From positions 11,156,875-11,220,874 of the forward strand of contig OZ234495.1 in assembly GCA_965153455.1 (NCBI GenBank): a stretch of 64,000 nucleotides of DNA, given 5' to 3'. Positions 11,213 through 24,632 of this stretch are shown here, one piece after another. The notes under the pieces were generated by a model. It was not told where the DNA came from and searched no databases. It saw only the letters and a list, made by a program, of their open reading frames with translations. Source of the stretch: Sphagnum compactum. Lineage: Eukaryota; Bryophyta; Sphagnopsida; Sphagnales. Position numbers and translations under genes: made by a program. Within the stretch, counting starts at the first letter, position 1, and every line of letters starts with the position of its first letter.

Positions 11213-13312
11213 GTGCAATGAACAAGTTGATTTGAGAGACCACAGAGGTTCTTCAAAGAAGAAGGCAACTTCTTTACATATGCTTATCTTAGCATGTGCA
11301 TTAACATTTTTTGTGCCAGCAAAGGTTTGCTGGCAATCTATGGTGAATTCCAATGGCTGGCTCCTGAGACAAACCCTTCTATTTCCATGGTTCTGGCATG
11401 TTCTGCATGCTTTCCTTTTGCATGGAATTTGTGGTAACATTGATGTATATTGTAGACTAACTTGATGTGATGCAAGTCACTTGAACTAAAAAGGCTAGTT
11501 TCAGGGGTTCAATTCCCCTTCAACTGTTTAGATTTGCTCTTGGTTGTTATAAACCCTGGAGTTTTATATCTGTGATTAGTATTTTTGGTTTCACACATGA
11601 ATGCTTTGCCTTTTAGTGTTTGGATTTGCAATGGGTACCAAATGTATGGCTTCAAGTTCTTTTATTTTGGTTGCCTGAAAGTGTATTAACAGTTCACTGT
11701 AGGTGCCACATTTAAATAAAGCAAAATCTATCCTTTGCCCAAATCTACATATTGTGCAATCTTATAATTGCCATAAAACTATAATTGCATCCTCATGTTA
11801 GCTAAATACTTCCATTGCAAATTTGGAGGGGATGCCAGATTCTTCACCACACCAATTTAGCTAGTAGTCACATTTTGAATAAAAAACTAGAAGTGGAGCC
11901 AGAGAAGGCTCCTGGAACTTAGGCTACTAGCCCTGTGAGAACCATAGAATGTGCAAAAGGGGCCACTAGGGCTAATTCCCAAAATTGAAAAAAAAAACAC
12001 TATTAAGAACGCACAATGCACAACATATAAATGAATAACCATTTTAAAAGAAGAAAAGAGAACAATATGCACATTTACAAGCAAATCACAATCATTACTA
12101 CTATGACTAACATTTCTATTACAATCACTGGTGCATATTCTATTTGGATCTACGCTTGTTAGCCTTTGTTTTCTTGTGTCAAATTTTGTACCATTGAGAT
12201 AATTTTGAAATTTTTTTGTTGCAAATTGAAGGCATTTTCAAAGAAATTTGCCCAAAAATCAATTTAAGAAAAAAATCTAAAACAAGTGTGAGATTTATAT
12301 ACATGGTTCAAAGTGTAAAAACCCTCTTGAAATGAAATATAGGTTCCATATTGTGGAGGTAAATTAAGGTATGGCCACACTTGGTGTTTAGGGCTTGCAA
12401 CTAATATCACCTTAACATGTAGAAAGTGCCATAAATCACAATAGCATATTTATGACTCATGCTTGGTGCTAATTAATTTTTAAGAAGGCCAAGTAATAAT
12501 TAAAAAAAAAACTAAGAATAGTTTGTCAAAATTCAAAAAAATTAAACTTAATTCGAAACAAAAGATAATTTTGATTTCTAGTGGACTTAACATGCTTAGA
12601 ATTACATTGTTGAAATTTTAAACTATTCATATTAAGGTTGTTGGACTCCTTTTTTTCAAATTTTTTTATTAGTTTGACAATATTTGCCAAACATGAGTTG
12701 TAGGTACAATACCACAATTTCCAACATTGCAAGTTACCATTCCTTCTAAAAATTGTTTGAGTCTGTTTACAGATTTATGTTAATTAGTAACTAACATTGA
12801 ATTATCTTTTTGGAGTTTGCAGTCTAGTTCACACTTACAAAGGTTTTTGTTTTTTTCTTTTGTTGTTGTTGAAAGAGAGAAAAAAAAAAGGGATAGACAA
12901 GGATGCATACTAACATTTGAGTTAATTTGTTATTTTTTGAAACTTTAATCAATACCAATATTTGGATCTGAAATCTAATTTTTCAAAGATTTAATATTAG
13001 TTAACAATTGTTACTAAGACCATCTTAACATCAATGCCATGCCATATGCCACCTAAAATTTAATGTCATTAGGTGTGGACTAATGATTAATTTTAACATC
13101 CTTAACACTATCCTAACACAGGAGTTAACACCAGGTGTGATTATACCTACCCAGATGGATAGATGAGGTTAAGTTTTAAAAAAACTCTCCAAGTGCTTTC
13201 CTACTTTAAGGACTTCAACATCTTGAGTCCTATGCCAGCCTCCAACCCATCCCAGAAGCATCATCTGACTACTGAGTGCCTCCTGAAGTTGCTTATGGAA
13301 ATATTGCTCTAA
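11213..13312. other. intergenic, no supported gene
   Basis: This stretch holds short overlapping ORFs without motifs. An isolated 17-base hairpin at 11503-11519 looks like a tRNA T arm but lacks the rest of a tRNA. The interval may include the unrecognised 3' end of the hAT relic. Confidence 0.45.
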
Positions 13313-13692
13313 GAGCATCTCCAGCGGTGCTCAATATGTGACCCTCCGAAAATATCTTTCACATCCAAGGTTGAGGTTAGTTGTGTACTCTTTTGCAACC
13401 CCACCCATAAAACTGAAACTGGGACAGAAAATAGGTGGGGGACTACTGATAGCAAACCACCTCGGCGAATCATTACGATGGCCCAATCAGAAACACTCAG
13501 TAGCAATTAAATCATATTCATTACACTCTTTTCTGCAGGTGCACAGCGCTGCTTCGCCTTTTACCAGCCACGGGAATTTGTGCAATTTTGCTGAGGCAAA
13601 ACCGTTTTGCTGAGCCAAACCGGCATACTTTTGTTTTTCATCATCCAATTTTACTGTGCAGGATCATATAGCGAGCACCTCTGGAGACACTC
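13313..13692 (+). mobile_element. PIF/Harbinger-like MITE, copy 1 (380 bp)
   Basis: The element begins GAGCATCTCCAGCGGTGCTC and ends GAGCACCTCTGGAGACACTC, giving an imperfect terminal inverted repeat of about 20 bases. TAA flanks it on both sides (13310-13312 and 13693-13695), the 3-bp TWA target duplication typical of PIF/Harbinger elements. The interior shares long blocks with the copy at 20770-21105, such as 'gcaaaccacctcggcgaatc' and 'ccaattttactgtgcaggat'. It has no transposase ORF, so it would have been moved by enzyme supplied from elsewhere. Confidence 0.85.
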
Positions 13693-13695
13693 TAA

Positions 13696-14880
13696 CCCAA
13701 CTAATTGTCGGACAATGTACTAACATGTGATGTTGGACGGTACAAGAAGGGTTCTTCATTTCTGGTGGAATCAAACTCATTTGCTTTGAATAGGCCTATT
13801 GTAAAAAATAATTCCATTGTAAGAAGCCCGTTATAAATGTCCATTAAATACGAATTATTCCACGACAGGAGTATGAGACTTGCCGTTGCAGTCCTCCTCT
13901 CGTCTTACACACGGATGATCAATCAGTCTGTCAGTTAGTCAGCGAGTCAGCGAGATCATGATCATACATGGTCTGTTCACAGTTAGGAGCATCCCAAGTT
14001 CCAACTATCAAGATGCAAAGACCCACAGTAAGAGCAAACAAAATCAGAACAACTAGGGTAGGCAGGCCGGTGTCTGAACACTTAAGTTAGGGTTTGCTCG
14101 TCGTTTTTGCAGGAGGGCCTCATTGTTTATGGTCTCCAAAGAGTAGATAGAGCACTCCTCTTGGTGCATCTGTTGCACTAAAAATCAGCAAAACGGATCA
14201 GAGGCGAAAAAGTTACGGCCTCCCAAAGTAAGGGGCTCATTTTTACAGAAATTTCTGGCTCGAACAGCTCATAGCTTATTTCCAAAATTCTCAAAAAATT
14301 CTTAAATATTACTGTTTCCTTTAGAGTTAAAAGATGATTTGTAAAGCTTAAGGTGACAATTTCTGAGCAGTTTAAATGGCTCAATTTGAACTAAAAAAAT
14401 GAGAAAGTTATGCACTAATGAAGTACGAGGGGTCAAAATGAAGAAAAATGAAAAAAATGTGTTTTGCAATTCAAAAAAACGTATTTTCTTTACTGATCTT
14501 TTTTGGCTGCTCCTTTGGCTTTGCATTTCAAAGATGATTGGTAGAGCTTGAGAAGCACTCTTATAACATTTTAAATCACTCAAAATGGAGAAGAATTGAG
14601 AAAGATCTGGGTGATAAGCTAGTGTTTGATGATAGGCATATCTACCCTAAGAAGTCTTAAGACATGACATGAAAATAACATGACACATCCTGTTCTAATC
14701 CCTTAATAACCAGAGCATCTTAAGATATAAATTGCTCATCAATAATCAAGGTTGCAGATCAAAGAAGCAAAAGTCTGTCTCCATAATGTTCTGTCACCTG
14801 TCTTCCTTGACCACTAGTAAAGAGATCAAGCTTAGAATGTCTCAAAGAAAAATGCAAATCCCTTCAAACTAGGTATTGTC
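13696..14880. other. intergenic with a short internal duplication
   Basis: Around 14328-14412 and 14524-14610 two related blocks occur, each with 'agatgattNgtaNagctt' followed later by 'aNcattttaaatNNctcaa' and 'gagaaa'. They give overlapping minus-strand ORFs with no recognisable product. The rest is featureless. Confidence 0.4.
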
Positions 14881-15109
14881 CAGTGTTGGGTGGGTATTTG
14901 ATCTTGTTTATAATTGCTGGGACTTGCGGCAGATTTATGAAAGTCTCAACAGTTATTTGATTTTGATTCTGATTTTTTCAAATTTTCAGAATCATGGTCA
15001 TATATCAGAACTGGTTATTTGAGTATTTGAAAACCGTGGCTATGAACCCTAAGAACTGCCCTGACAACCAGTGGGGTCTGTACCTGTTTCCGACAACCAC
15101 CCAACACTA
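14881..15109 (+). mobile_element. hAT-like MITE (229 bp)
   Basis: The ends are CAGTGTTGGGTGG at the left and CCACCCAACACTA at the right, an almost perfect inverted pair that starts with the C/TAGTG usual for hAT elements. The flanking 8-mers are gtattgtc (14873-14880) and gtctggtc (15110-15117), which match at 6 of 8 positions and fit a diverged 8-bp target duplication. There is no coding capacity. Its ends cannot be matched to the decayed hAT relics because their termini were not found. Confidence 0.7.
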
Positions 15110-15117
15110 GTCTGGTC

Positions 15118-16049
15118 ATATAAGGACGCGTCTGCTTTTTCTGGTCTACATGAACCAAGTTTTACAAGTACACTATACTTGTGCATCTAAGCAGCCCATA
15201 CGATCAATCACGAGATCAGAATCAAATCCTCCCGATGTCTTCAACATTCCAATACCGCCTCTTCACTAGACAATAAACCCAATGCCTCTATGCACCTGCT
15301 TCCACTGCAATGCCACATTTAATTCGTTTCTGTACAGGAGGGCGAGAGAGTTGCCTACTAGAGGCCAAGAGAGTTGTGAGCCAGTGCCCTTTCGCCCTTT
15401 CGTTAATGACAACGCCACATGGGATACAGAAGCTGCAGTTGCGAGTTGGCTCTCTGAATACATGTGCTGTAGATTCTTGAGTCCTGACCTGTGTTGTGTG
15501 GGTATGTACTTTCAGCCATACCAACGGACATGGCGTATAGCCAAAAAATTGCATATGTCAAGCCTCCATGGCCTGGGCTTGTTGTAATTTTTGCAAAATT
15601 AAGCCCTCTGTGCATGCAAATAAATTTACAACAGGTATGCATAATATGTTTGAGTAAGTAGATTCCCTTCAAAAAAAGCCAATGCATGTGTATTGACAAA
15701 ACTAGATTTGAACATGACACAAATATTGGTGAAAATATCCTCATTCAACTTCAGAATTTTTTTCTAAACATATGAACAATTGCAAATAGTAACCCTAGAA
15801 TGCTACACTAATGTTTGCTACACTAATTGCTAACTATCAAAATATCATTTGAACATGTGTCAAAAGCAATGTTAGAAAATTGTAATGACTTTCTTGATTG
15901 GCCGCTGTTTTTCTTTTCTGGGGTGTTTGTGGGTTTTCTATGTATCTAGACAATTAGTATTTGTTAGTTAGTTTAGGTCATTCAATTAGTCATGATTTCA
16001 ATTAGTTAGTCACAATTTCAGCCCATAAATCACTTAGTAAATCAGTTTT
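15118..16049. other. intergenic; overlapping ORFs on both strands near 15.27-15.75 kb, not called
   Basis: Around 15266-15744 several ORFs of 65-113 codons overlap on both strands. The local base composition is more balanced than its surroundings, which could mean an old exon or an organelle-unrelated insert. No motif, splice pattern or family was recognised. Confidence 0.35.
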
Positions 16050-16220
16050 TTCAATTTGGTTTCATGTGATGTTGTTTTGGGTGAGTATGCTTTGAAAAAA
16101 ATTGTTCAATTTGGTGTCACGTGATCTTGTTGTTTAGAGTAAGTAAGCTTTGAAACAAAATTGTTCAATATGGTGTCATGTAATCTTTTTGTTTTGAGTG
16201 TGTATGTTTTGAGAAAGTTG
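16050..16220. repeat. three-copy ~55-59-bp tandem repeat
   Basis: Three adjacent units start at 16050, 16105 and 16164 with 'ttcaatNtggtNtcaNgt'. Each continues with 'gNtttgaNaNaaNttg'. No coding content was seen. Confidence 0.65.
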
Positions 16221-19200
16221 ATTTAGATTTGAGAGTGCACCTTGTGCCCAATGTGTAATCGTTACATCTCAAGGACATTGCAATTCAATTCAAAGTGAAG
16301 AACAAAAATTTGGTTTTCATTTTGAGGAGATTGCAATTAAAGTTAATTTCTTTAAATTTTCAATCTCAAGCCAACAATGTTTCAAACTAATGATGACCCT
16401 TTTCATACTAAATTTAGTTTCAATTTTGTGATCTCATAATGCCCATCATTTGACATGAAATAGAATCCAATGTTTGGAAACTATTGCTTGTGCTTTACCC
16501 ACCAACCTAAAGGATTGAAAGACACAATTTGCATCACAATCCTTTTGAGTAATGACAACTTTGAGTTTAGGAGTTTTAATGCAACTTCCTAAATTGAAGC
16601 CATAGATCTAAACACACCAAGTTCAAGCAAAACATCAACAACATGTTCAACATTTTTAATGGTTAGAGCTAGTTTGTTACAAATAGTCAACAATAATGCA
16701 TTAACATTTCACAGCAATACACCATTGCAATATGCATGGTCACTTTGATGCTAGATAATTCTAAATAATTTCTAGATTTTCAAATTGCAAGTCCAACATG
16801 AGAACCGACATATTACATGCACTTTGCAGTTGATAAAATGAATGAAAAAATAAATGGCTTGAATGCACTTATAATTTTAATTCACATGTAAGTGCCAAGA
16901 TGCATTAGTTTGGAGTCAAAGTTATTTCCAATATGTAATCAACGTCAAATAAACAACAAGATAAAATGAAGACCCAAGAAATTTAAACCCATCAACATAA
17001 CATTAGAAAAATCACAAAATATCATAAGACATGTACGTGCATGACCTCATTTTAAATATGATTTGAGTTTTACATCATAAAACAAATAGATTTGGGTACA
17101 TAAATTGCATTAGAAAACAACTAGTACCTTTGGGATTGCTTCAAAATACATTAGGTGACCATTGGAATCGCGATCTTGTTAACTTGTTATGCCATAGTCC
17201 TTGTCTAAGGACTTGGAATTGTATTTTGTAAAACAATGGTCTATTGTAAATAACATAGATTGATGACATCCTTGAACTTTATGGTGTTTTTGAAAAAATA
17301 TTTTTATATGCAAACCGGGTCTTCATTAGAGTTTTCAACTTTTGATTCAACTTTTGAAGGTGAAGAGAGGCACTTCTATAAGTTTTAGCCCATTCCTGTT
17401 TATGTTTTCCATTTTTTTTATTCAAGTGATATTTTTTATAAAAGAAGATTGTTTAGGGTTTAAGGAAGATGGTGGCTTTGACAATGGTATAGAGAAAATG
17501 ATGTTTCATGGTCTTGTTGACCATGCTAAGAATTATTTCATTAAAAAGATGTTTTATACTTGTAAACATAACCTAATCACATTATCAAAGGATTAGCTTC
17601 TTAAGCCATATGTTTAGTGAAACTCAAAAGATGATACCCTTTGGTGATGTTAAAAGTCAAAGCTTTGAGATTTATTTTTTATTAAGATTAGATTTCTTGT
17701 AAAAAGCTTTGTCACAAAAGACATAAACAATGGAAAATATTTTGGGCATTTTTATCATTTTAGAAGCTTGTTGAACATTTATAATTAAATTGGATGCATT
17801 TCTTTGTGTTTGTAAAGATTCAATACATCAATATGCTCAAAAGTGACACAAATTTGCTCATGGTAGTCGTGCCATGGTTTTGTTATACATAACAAAACCT
17901 TTCTGATGGTGGGTGCTTTTGTTTTTTTTTAAAAATCTTTTTCTTGAACATTATGACAATGCATTGCATTTGTTAAAACTTAGAAAAGTTTACGAAATAG
18001 TAAATCATTGAGTTTGAAAAGACCCCACAAACTTGTGTCTTGTTAAAAGAGAGTCAATTTATTTTTTTTCACTTGTATTTGGGGAATTTGATAATACTAC
18101 TTTTGCATTAGCTTATGAAATTTCTTCCTTTGATCGCCTTTTTCCAGCTAACTCACAAATTGATTTAGATTTAACCCCACCATCACCATTTAGAACCCAC
18201 ATTAACATCTAAATCATAATCAACAATCAATTGAAGAAAACCTTGTGATTGTTCTTTCACTCTCTTGAGATGTGTATCATCCTAGTTGAATTCCCTTTTA
18301 TGACAAAAGAATGACACCAAGTTTACGGCTTAGGGAACAACAATGACAAAATGATGAAATAAACTTTTTGATCAACTTGAACCCAAGAGCATGACAACTA
18401 ACAATAATATAATGATGACATCAACATTTTTGTTTAGCTCAAATTCAAAAGTGCAAACAAAAAAGTGATTAGAAAAACATTAATGCAAATTGAGAACACA
18501 TTGTGATTGAATCTTGAATTCAATGCAACAAAAGCAAAAAAGAACATCAAGAAGTTTGTCTTCTTCAACTCAAACAAATGGAACATAACATAAAAAATGA
18601 AATGAAAAAGATGTTTAAACTTGAAACTTGAAATCTTCATGGATATGGAGATTATCTGAAATCAGCAATGCAATGTTCACTTTCTTTATGTGACACATAT
18701 CTGAGTGTTCCCTCTCTCATTCGAATGTGAAGATCTTTTATTCACTTGGTTTCAAATAATTGTGACCACATTAAAACCTTGTACAAAATTATTTGTGACA
18801 CATGGCATCACCTTGTTTGTTTTATTCTAAAATAATGATAACCAATACAAACATATTTATTTGTGGGTTTATACATGTGGGAATCATTTATTTGTTAATT
18901 TAACCTTAGACACACACATGGGATACAAGAAAACAATACATGATGATAGAATCATTGGGATATGTGGCATAGATACATGCCAGGTTTGATGGTCATAAGG
19001 TTAGGCAAATGGCCATTCTCTAGAAACTAAACATTATAGTTTAGATTGATTGTTGCACATTAGAATTATCAGAAAAATTACAGTTACATAATTAGATTGG
19101 CAAACTTTTTTTACAATTAAAAGACCCAAGTTCAAGAATTCTTTTCTAATACACTAAACATCTTTTTTTGGAAAAACATTTCACAATTATTATTTTTGAG

Positions 19201-20103
19201 ATAAATTTCCCATGCATTTAAATTTTTTTCTTTTTGCTACTTGTCTTTCTTTTTTTCCTTGCATTAAATTGTTCACTTCCTCTTCAAACGCCTTTGCAAC
19301 AATGGCATGGTTTACATCAATATGTTTTTTTCAAAGATGCTATTCCATTTGTTTGTAATATGAAATTAGTCCCGTTTCTTGCTTCCATTTTTGGATTTAT
19401 GCATTGATTAAACCATTATAGTAGAAGATACAATGCATAACTTTATCTTGTGCATGTGTTTTGAGGCAAGGCAACATGGTGATACATTGAAATAAAGAGA
19501 CTATTTCATTCTTTTTGAATGATTGGTGGAAATATTGGTGCACATTTTATGGCCACCCTATCATGGAGTGAGGTGATAGGATATGTCATTACACTACAAT
19601 TGATTTAATCTAGTGTTATGCATGTATCGTACATATGATTCATGTTTGGCATTTCTTTGTAGAATATTTATTTATTCAAAAAAAAAGGTTTGGTAGTTTC
19701 AAATTGAATTTTTCAAATTTTCAATAGTTTACAAATAAATATGCAAAATAGATCTTGTGTTCTACATTTGTAATAATATCCTACTGGTTTTCAATTTTCA
19801 ACAATTTTGACAAATATCAATAAAATTTTCTCTTTTTTTATAGCTAGACCTTTTGTGCATTATTTTGTGTTAAACATCAATTGAAGGTGTAATATGTGGT
19901 TTAAGGTTCACACTTTATAAGTGTAAATGGCATAATGGAATTTATTTACATTTCATGTAAGTGTATAAGGTTTACCTATGTATCCATGTAAGTGTTTACA
20001 TTGTATAACATAGGACAAACAAATGTAAAATTGTGTAAAACAATGTAAATACATGTTATTTCTGTTTTGGGGGAAGGGGAGCCCAAAGTTAAATTTTCTT
20101 GTG
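16221..20103. other. intergenic, nothing recognised
   Basis: Nearly 4 kb of AT-rich sequence with chance ORFs no longer than 84 codons and no motifs. Short 'gtaagtgtNtaNNgtttac' phrases recur near 19910-20060. Confidence 0.5.
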
Positions 20104-20592
20104 ATAATGGTCCAATCAAAGTGGCCCATTTCAAACCCAAAAAAGAAAAAAACTCAAAATGCACCACAACTAATTAATTAATTTTCTAAAATGAATTGCA
20201 ATAGGTACCCAAGCTCTTGCAAAAGCCTAGGCCAAAAATGATGATGAACAAAGTTAGGAATGGACATTCTATTCAAGTAATAAGGTCCCACTTGCACCCA
20301 AGATGCATTCACAAATGTGCACCCAAGATATTCTCCAATAGCACTATAATTATCCCCTACCCTTTGTTTAAAAGTGTGCTCTTGTACCATATGTATGGCA
20401 GCTAAAGGAAGGCACTTCCTCTGTACCATATTGGTAGTAAAAACTTTTATTTGAGAAGTATTAAAACTATTAGATTTCATTTGTTGAAGGGTTGATCAAA
20501 GTGGCACATGGCCAAAAAAAAACTATTGAACTTTGTAATGCGTGCACAACTAATTAATATGAATTGTAAAATAAGTATAGCGAGCAAGGTAT
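20104..20592. repeat. direct repeat of ~105 bp separated by ~280 bp
   Basis: The block from 20108 ('ggtccaatcaaagtggccca ... cacaactaattaatta ... atgaattgcaa') is repeated in diverged form from 20492 ('tgatcaaagtggcacatggc ... cacaactaattaatatgaat'). It may be a pair of decayed terminal repeats of a small element, or a local duplication. The interior has no recognised gene. Confidence 0.45.
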
Positions 20593-20621
20593 ATAATATA
20601 TATATTTACAGTTGCACACCC

Positions 20622-20655
20622 AAATACATTTACACAATACAATGTAAATGTATTT
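20622..20655. repeat. perfect 13-bp inverted repeat (hairpin)
   Basis: AAATACATTTACA (20622-20634) and TGTAAATGTATTT (20643-20655) are exact reverse complements around an 8-base loop. This lies in a TA-rich stretch just upstream of the second PIF/Harbinger-like MITE. Confidence 0.8.
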
Positions 20656-20769
20656 GACAATCACATGCATTACCCATGTGTAAATGTAAAAGAAGATATA
20701 TACTTGGCGGGCAATGTAAGTAAAGACTTACACATACACTGTTTTTCTTGCTGTATATATGAGTATTTA

Positions 20770-21105
20770 GAGCATCTCCAGCAGTACGCGGTATGTGACC
20801 CTGCAAAAATGTTTTTCACATCCAAGTTTAGTTATACCCATAAAACTGACACCAGGACAGCAAATAGGCCAGGGACTACTAGTAGCAAACCACCTGGACG
20901 AATCATTATGATGGGCCAATCAGAAACATTCAGCAGAAATTAGATCATATTTATCACACTCTTTTCTGCAGGTTCACCAGCCACGGCAATGTCAGCAATT
21001 ATGCGAAGCCAAAACCATTTTCTTGGGGCAAACCGGCAAAAGTTGGATTTTCTTCATCCAATTTTACTGTGCAAGATCACATACTGGGCACCGCTGAAGA
21101 TACTC
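20770..21105 (+). mobile_element. PIF/Harbinger-like MITE, copy 2 (336 bp)
   Basis: It starts GAGCATCTCCAGCAGTACGC and ends in GGGCACCGCTGAAGATACTC. It is flanked by TTA (20767-20769 and 21106-21108), again a TWA duplication. It is collinear with copy 1 but lacks about 45 bases. Compared with copy 1 it has 'cacatccaagttta', 'actactagtagcaaaccacc' and 'ccaattttactgtgcaagat' at matching places. It is non-coding. Confidence 0.85.
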
Positions 21106-21644
21106 TTACACTTACACACAAAGCTCTGTTAATCCTGAACCCATGTGAGTGGGTCACACTTTTATATTCTCTCTGTCATACTTAGCTTGATTTCTCATCA
21201 CATGTCATAACAATAAATAGATAATATATGATATGGATTTGAATTGTAGTTGTTCTTTTGCCTTGATAACCTTTGTTGTGTGCAGGTTGGCTCAATGCAG
21301 GTACTAGTTCACCCAAGGAGTCCTTCCTGGTCCACTTCTTAACTTCCCCCAAGACATGCAGATGCAGCTACACTCTTGCAGGTGCTTTAGCCCCTTGGAA
21401 CAATTGGCTGTACAAGTGTCCATTACACTAGAGACTAAATCCCCAATGAGTGGGATCTGACCTAGTGACTTCTTGGACCACCCACCAGGTTGTACACAAT
21501 TTAAAGAAAGGACAGTTATGGAAGAATCTCCCCCACAAATTGGATGGGGTTTGTCTTTCTGGAGACTTCAGATCAGTGTGTTGTTTTGGGATTTCTCTTT
21601 TGAATCCACAGTGGCAACCATCCTTAGAAAAAATTAGCTAAATC

Positions 21645-21775
21645 TGGCTGTAAACCAAATATGAAATATAAATCTTTAATCACCCTGTACATTTGGCTAT
21701 ACACTAGAAATCAAATAAAAAATCTAAATATTTAATCATCCTATATATTTGGCTACACACTAGAAACCAAATATA
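21645..21775. repeat. ~65-bp tandem duplication
   Basis: The phrases 'tggctNtanacNagaaaNcaaatN' and 'aaNatNtttaatcaNcctNta' recur two and a half times. It is a local AT-rich duplication with no gene. Confidence 0.55.
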
Positions 21776-24632
21776 GGGTTCTGGTGATTGAAAAATTTCA
21801 AAAACACTTCAATTCTGAATTTTTGGTTTTGAATTTCACTTTTGGGTGGAATATTGCCAGTAAAAACGAGGCTGTATCTAAATTATTAAAAAAATGACAG
21901 TGAGGTTTGTCACTTTTGTGGACTTGCAAGGTTGTGACTGGTTTGTAGGGTGAAAACCAATCTTGGGCGGATACCAATTTTTTCTGATATCCGTTGGTTT
22001 TGATTTTTTAAAAATGATAATAAATATTGGGTTGCATCTTAAATTCAACTAATTTTCTTTGAAAGTTATGTTACCCACTAAGGATATCAAAATTCTTTTT
22101 TTAAATTCAGAACCTGGATTTCACACTTCCATTATCCTAGAAAATAATATCCCTCGGATATCCAATGTGGTTTTCACAGCTTGGATAACAATGTTCAACA
22201 ATTTCACTACAAAACCTATATACAAAGGGATGAAATTATAAATTACAAATTACATGTCCACACGCTAATTTCACTCAAATTCATTCTAATACTTTTTCTA
22301 GCTCTTTTTCTAAGGAAATGTCAGCTTTAATCAACTCTATCCAGTTAGAAGGCAAATAACAACCCACCTTAGGATCATTTGATCAATTCTTGCTTTTTTA
22401 TTCACATAGAATAATGACCAACATAAGACATTTTTATTATGAGGTTTTCAAAAAAAATTTGGGAATGCAATAATTTCAATTTTGCTTAATTTTTTAAATT
22501 ATTTTTTAAAACTTTATTTATTTTTAGTTTGTAAACTTGGGTTTTCTTGAACGTTTTCCATGTCATCTTCACATTTAGACTCCCTTAGAAACATTTCATA
22601 TCCGTCATTTTGACTTATTGTATTATCATTTCCACTAGAGTCTTCCATTTTTCACATGATGTTCAACAAGGCCAAAGGCAGAGAAACTCAAGCAAATAAA
22701 ATGTCTTGCAAATGAATGTCTTGATCTAGGTTCTAGGGTGAAATATGGATGTTAAAAAATACTAATGCACAAAATGTCTTGTAACAAAATTGCACAATAA
22801 AACATAGAAATCAAATATGGAACTGAGTAAAATCGTTTAAAAAAAGAAAAAAAAAAGAAACAACTATGAAAAACATAAACAAGAGAATTTTTTTTTAAAA
22901 ATGGGGAAAAAAAAAATCACACAAAAATCTTGTTAGTTGTCACCATAAAAAGCTCCAAACTCAAACCCCTCGACCTGCAAAATGCAATAGGTGGACAACT
23001 CAAACTCTAATAATATGAAGGAAGGGCACAATAATAATAGCACAAAGGGAGGCAGAACAACAGTGCAAAGGAGCAAGTACTTGAAGCATGTGGCAACAAC
23101 AACATGAGGGGAAGCAAAACCAAGCTCCAATGTAACGTGCAAATGAAAGTGAGCAACAAAGAAAGACAAATGCAAGAAAATACAAAACATTAGAAAACAA
23201 AAAAAAGATGGGGTGCAAGCGTAAGCTTGGCACCTTTTATAGAACAATAGTGTGACACATAAGGTTTGAAGTAGTCAACTAAAACCTTCAGATTGGTTTC
23301 TTTTTCAAACCTAAGTCTTAATTGAATTAATTTTTAAAACTCAAACCTAATTACTCGACTTAATATTTGGATCAAAACAAAAAATTGATATCCTACCCAG
23401 GTTTCATAGTTTGTGTTATTTGGATTGAAATCTAGACATAGCATGTCTAGATCTCATAACCTTGAGATTCAACAATCAAGATATCACATTTTGTGATATC
23501 TAGCAAATATCAAATGTGATATTTGGTATGATATGATATTCGAGTTTGATGTCCGAATTTTTCAGTTGTCCACCCAACATTGGTGAAATCTGAGGATTTA
23601 GGATTAAGTTCTTGTGACCCATACCCAAGTGGACACCATTTTGTAAAGAATTAGCACAATAATTGAGTCATGAAACTAATGTTTTCCTAGATCTGAAATT
23701 GAAATTGTGAAAAAATATTCTTAAAAACAAGGTCAGGATATTCAGGTTTAATTTTACTTTTTTGAAAATTTAATAAATGAGCTAAACTTTATAATTAAAT
23801 GTTAATTTTAATTAGTTGTTGAACTCCATATGTACATAGACCTTAAGACCTGACCTACAAAAGCAAAACTTACAAACTAAAGTTAGACATGCAAAGACAG
23901 TCTGTTTTTATATTGGACAATTGATGGACCAAGGACTAGCCTAGAGGCCATTTTTGTGACCAGATCACAAAAATTATAATAATATTCACCTGTTATTAAA
24001 GCTTATATACACCATGCGTGAAGTTCACCTCCTTCACTCAATTATACAACATGGACCGCTTGTATGAAGTCCCTTTGCAACAATTGATCCTAAACTGGGT
24101 GAAAGAACCTACCCTGAACTGTCAGTTCTTTGATGAGAGCTGACAATTCTTTCAAAATTTTGGAGAACCCAAAACCAGAGGTTCTTTTGATTCGGAAAAT
24201 ACTAAAGAACTGGAACAGAGGGTTTCGATATTTTGACATAATAATAAAACCAAAACCAGAGGTTGGTTGATTTCTAAAGTAAACATATGTGGAAAGTTGG
24301 AACTTCTGAACAAAATCAAATAGCCCAATACTGGTCCGATCCTCCACTTTGTAGCCTTCAAGCACCAGCCCCCATGTTCAACCCATGTGCATACTTAGGA
24401 ACATGTAAATGGAGACCTATGTTGGCAAATCCTGATTAACCCCCAAAAGTTTGCAGCAGAGAAAAATTGCTCATGAAAAGTATATTTATGGCCAGCTTAG
24501 ACTTAAGAACACTAAGGAGAGTTAAGTTTTGAATAACACCCTAGTAGGGAATTTGGTGTAAGACTTTTAGCACCCTTGATCTAAAAAGAAAAGAGCACGG
24601 GAACAAAATTTGTAAATGTTATTACTGTAATA
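21776..24632. other. intergenic, no supported gene; hairpin at 23480-23500
   Basis: Long minus-strand ORFs at 22933-23247 are rich in Phe, Leu and Cys because the plus strand is A-rich, and they show no family motif. A perfect hairpin, GATATCACA-TTT-TGTGATATC, lies at 23480-23500. It is followed at once by related half-sites ('aatatcaaatgtgatattt'). Confidence 0.5.

Noticed and set aside
11503-11519. tRNA T-arm-like hairpin (AGGGGTTCAATTCCCCT)
   Set aside because: The stem is perfect, but no matching acceptor, D or anticodon arm was found in the 60-70 bases upstream.
15266-15744. Overlapping ORFs of 65-113 codons on both strands
   Set aside because: They overlap one another on opposite strands, have no motif or codon pattern, and no splice signals were convincing.
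22933-23247. 104-codon minus-strand ORF rich in Phe, Leu and Cys
   Set aside because: It arises from A-rich plus-strand sequence; an alternative frame is equally long and neither has a motif.
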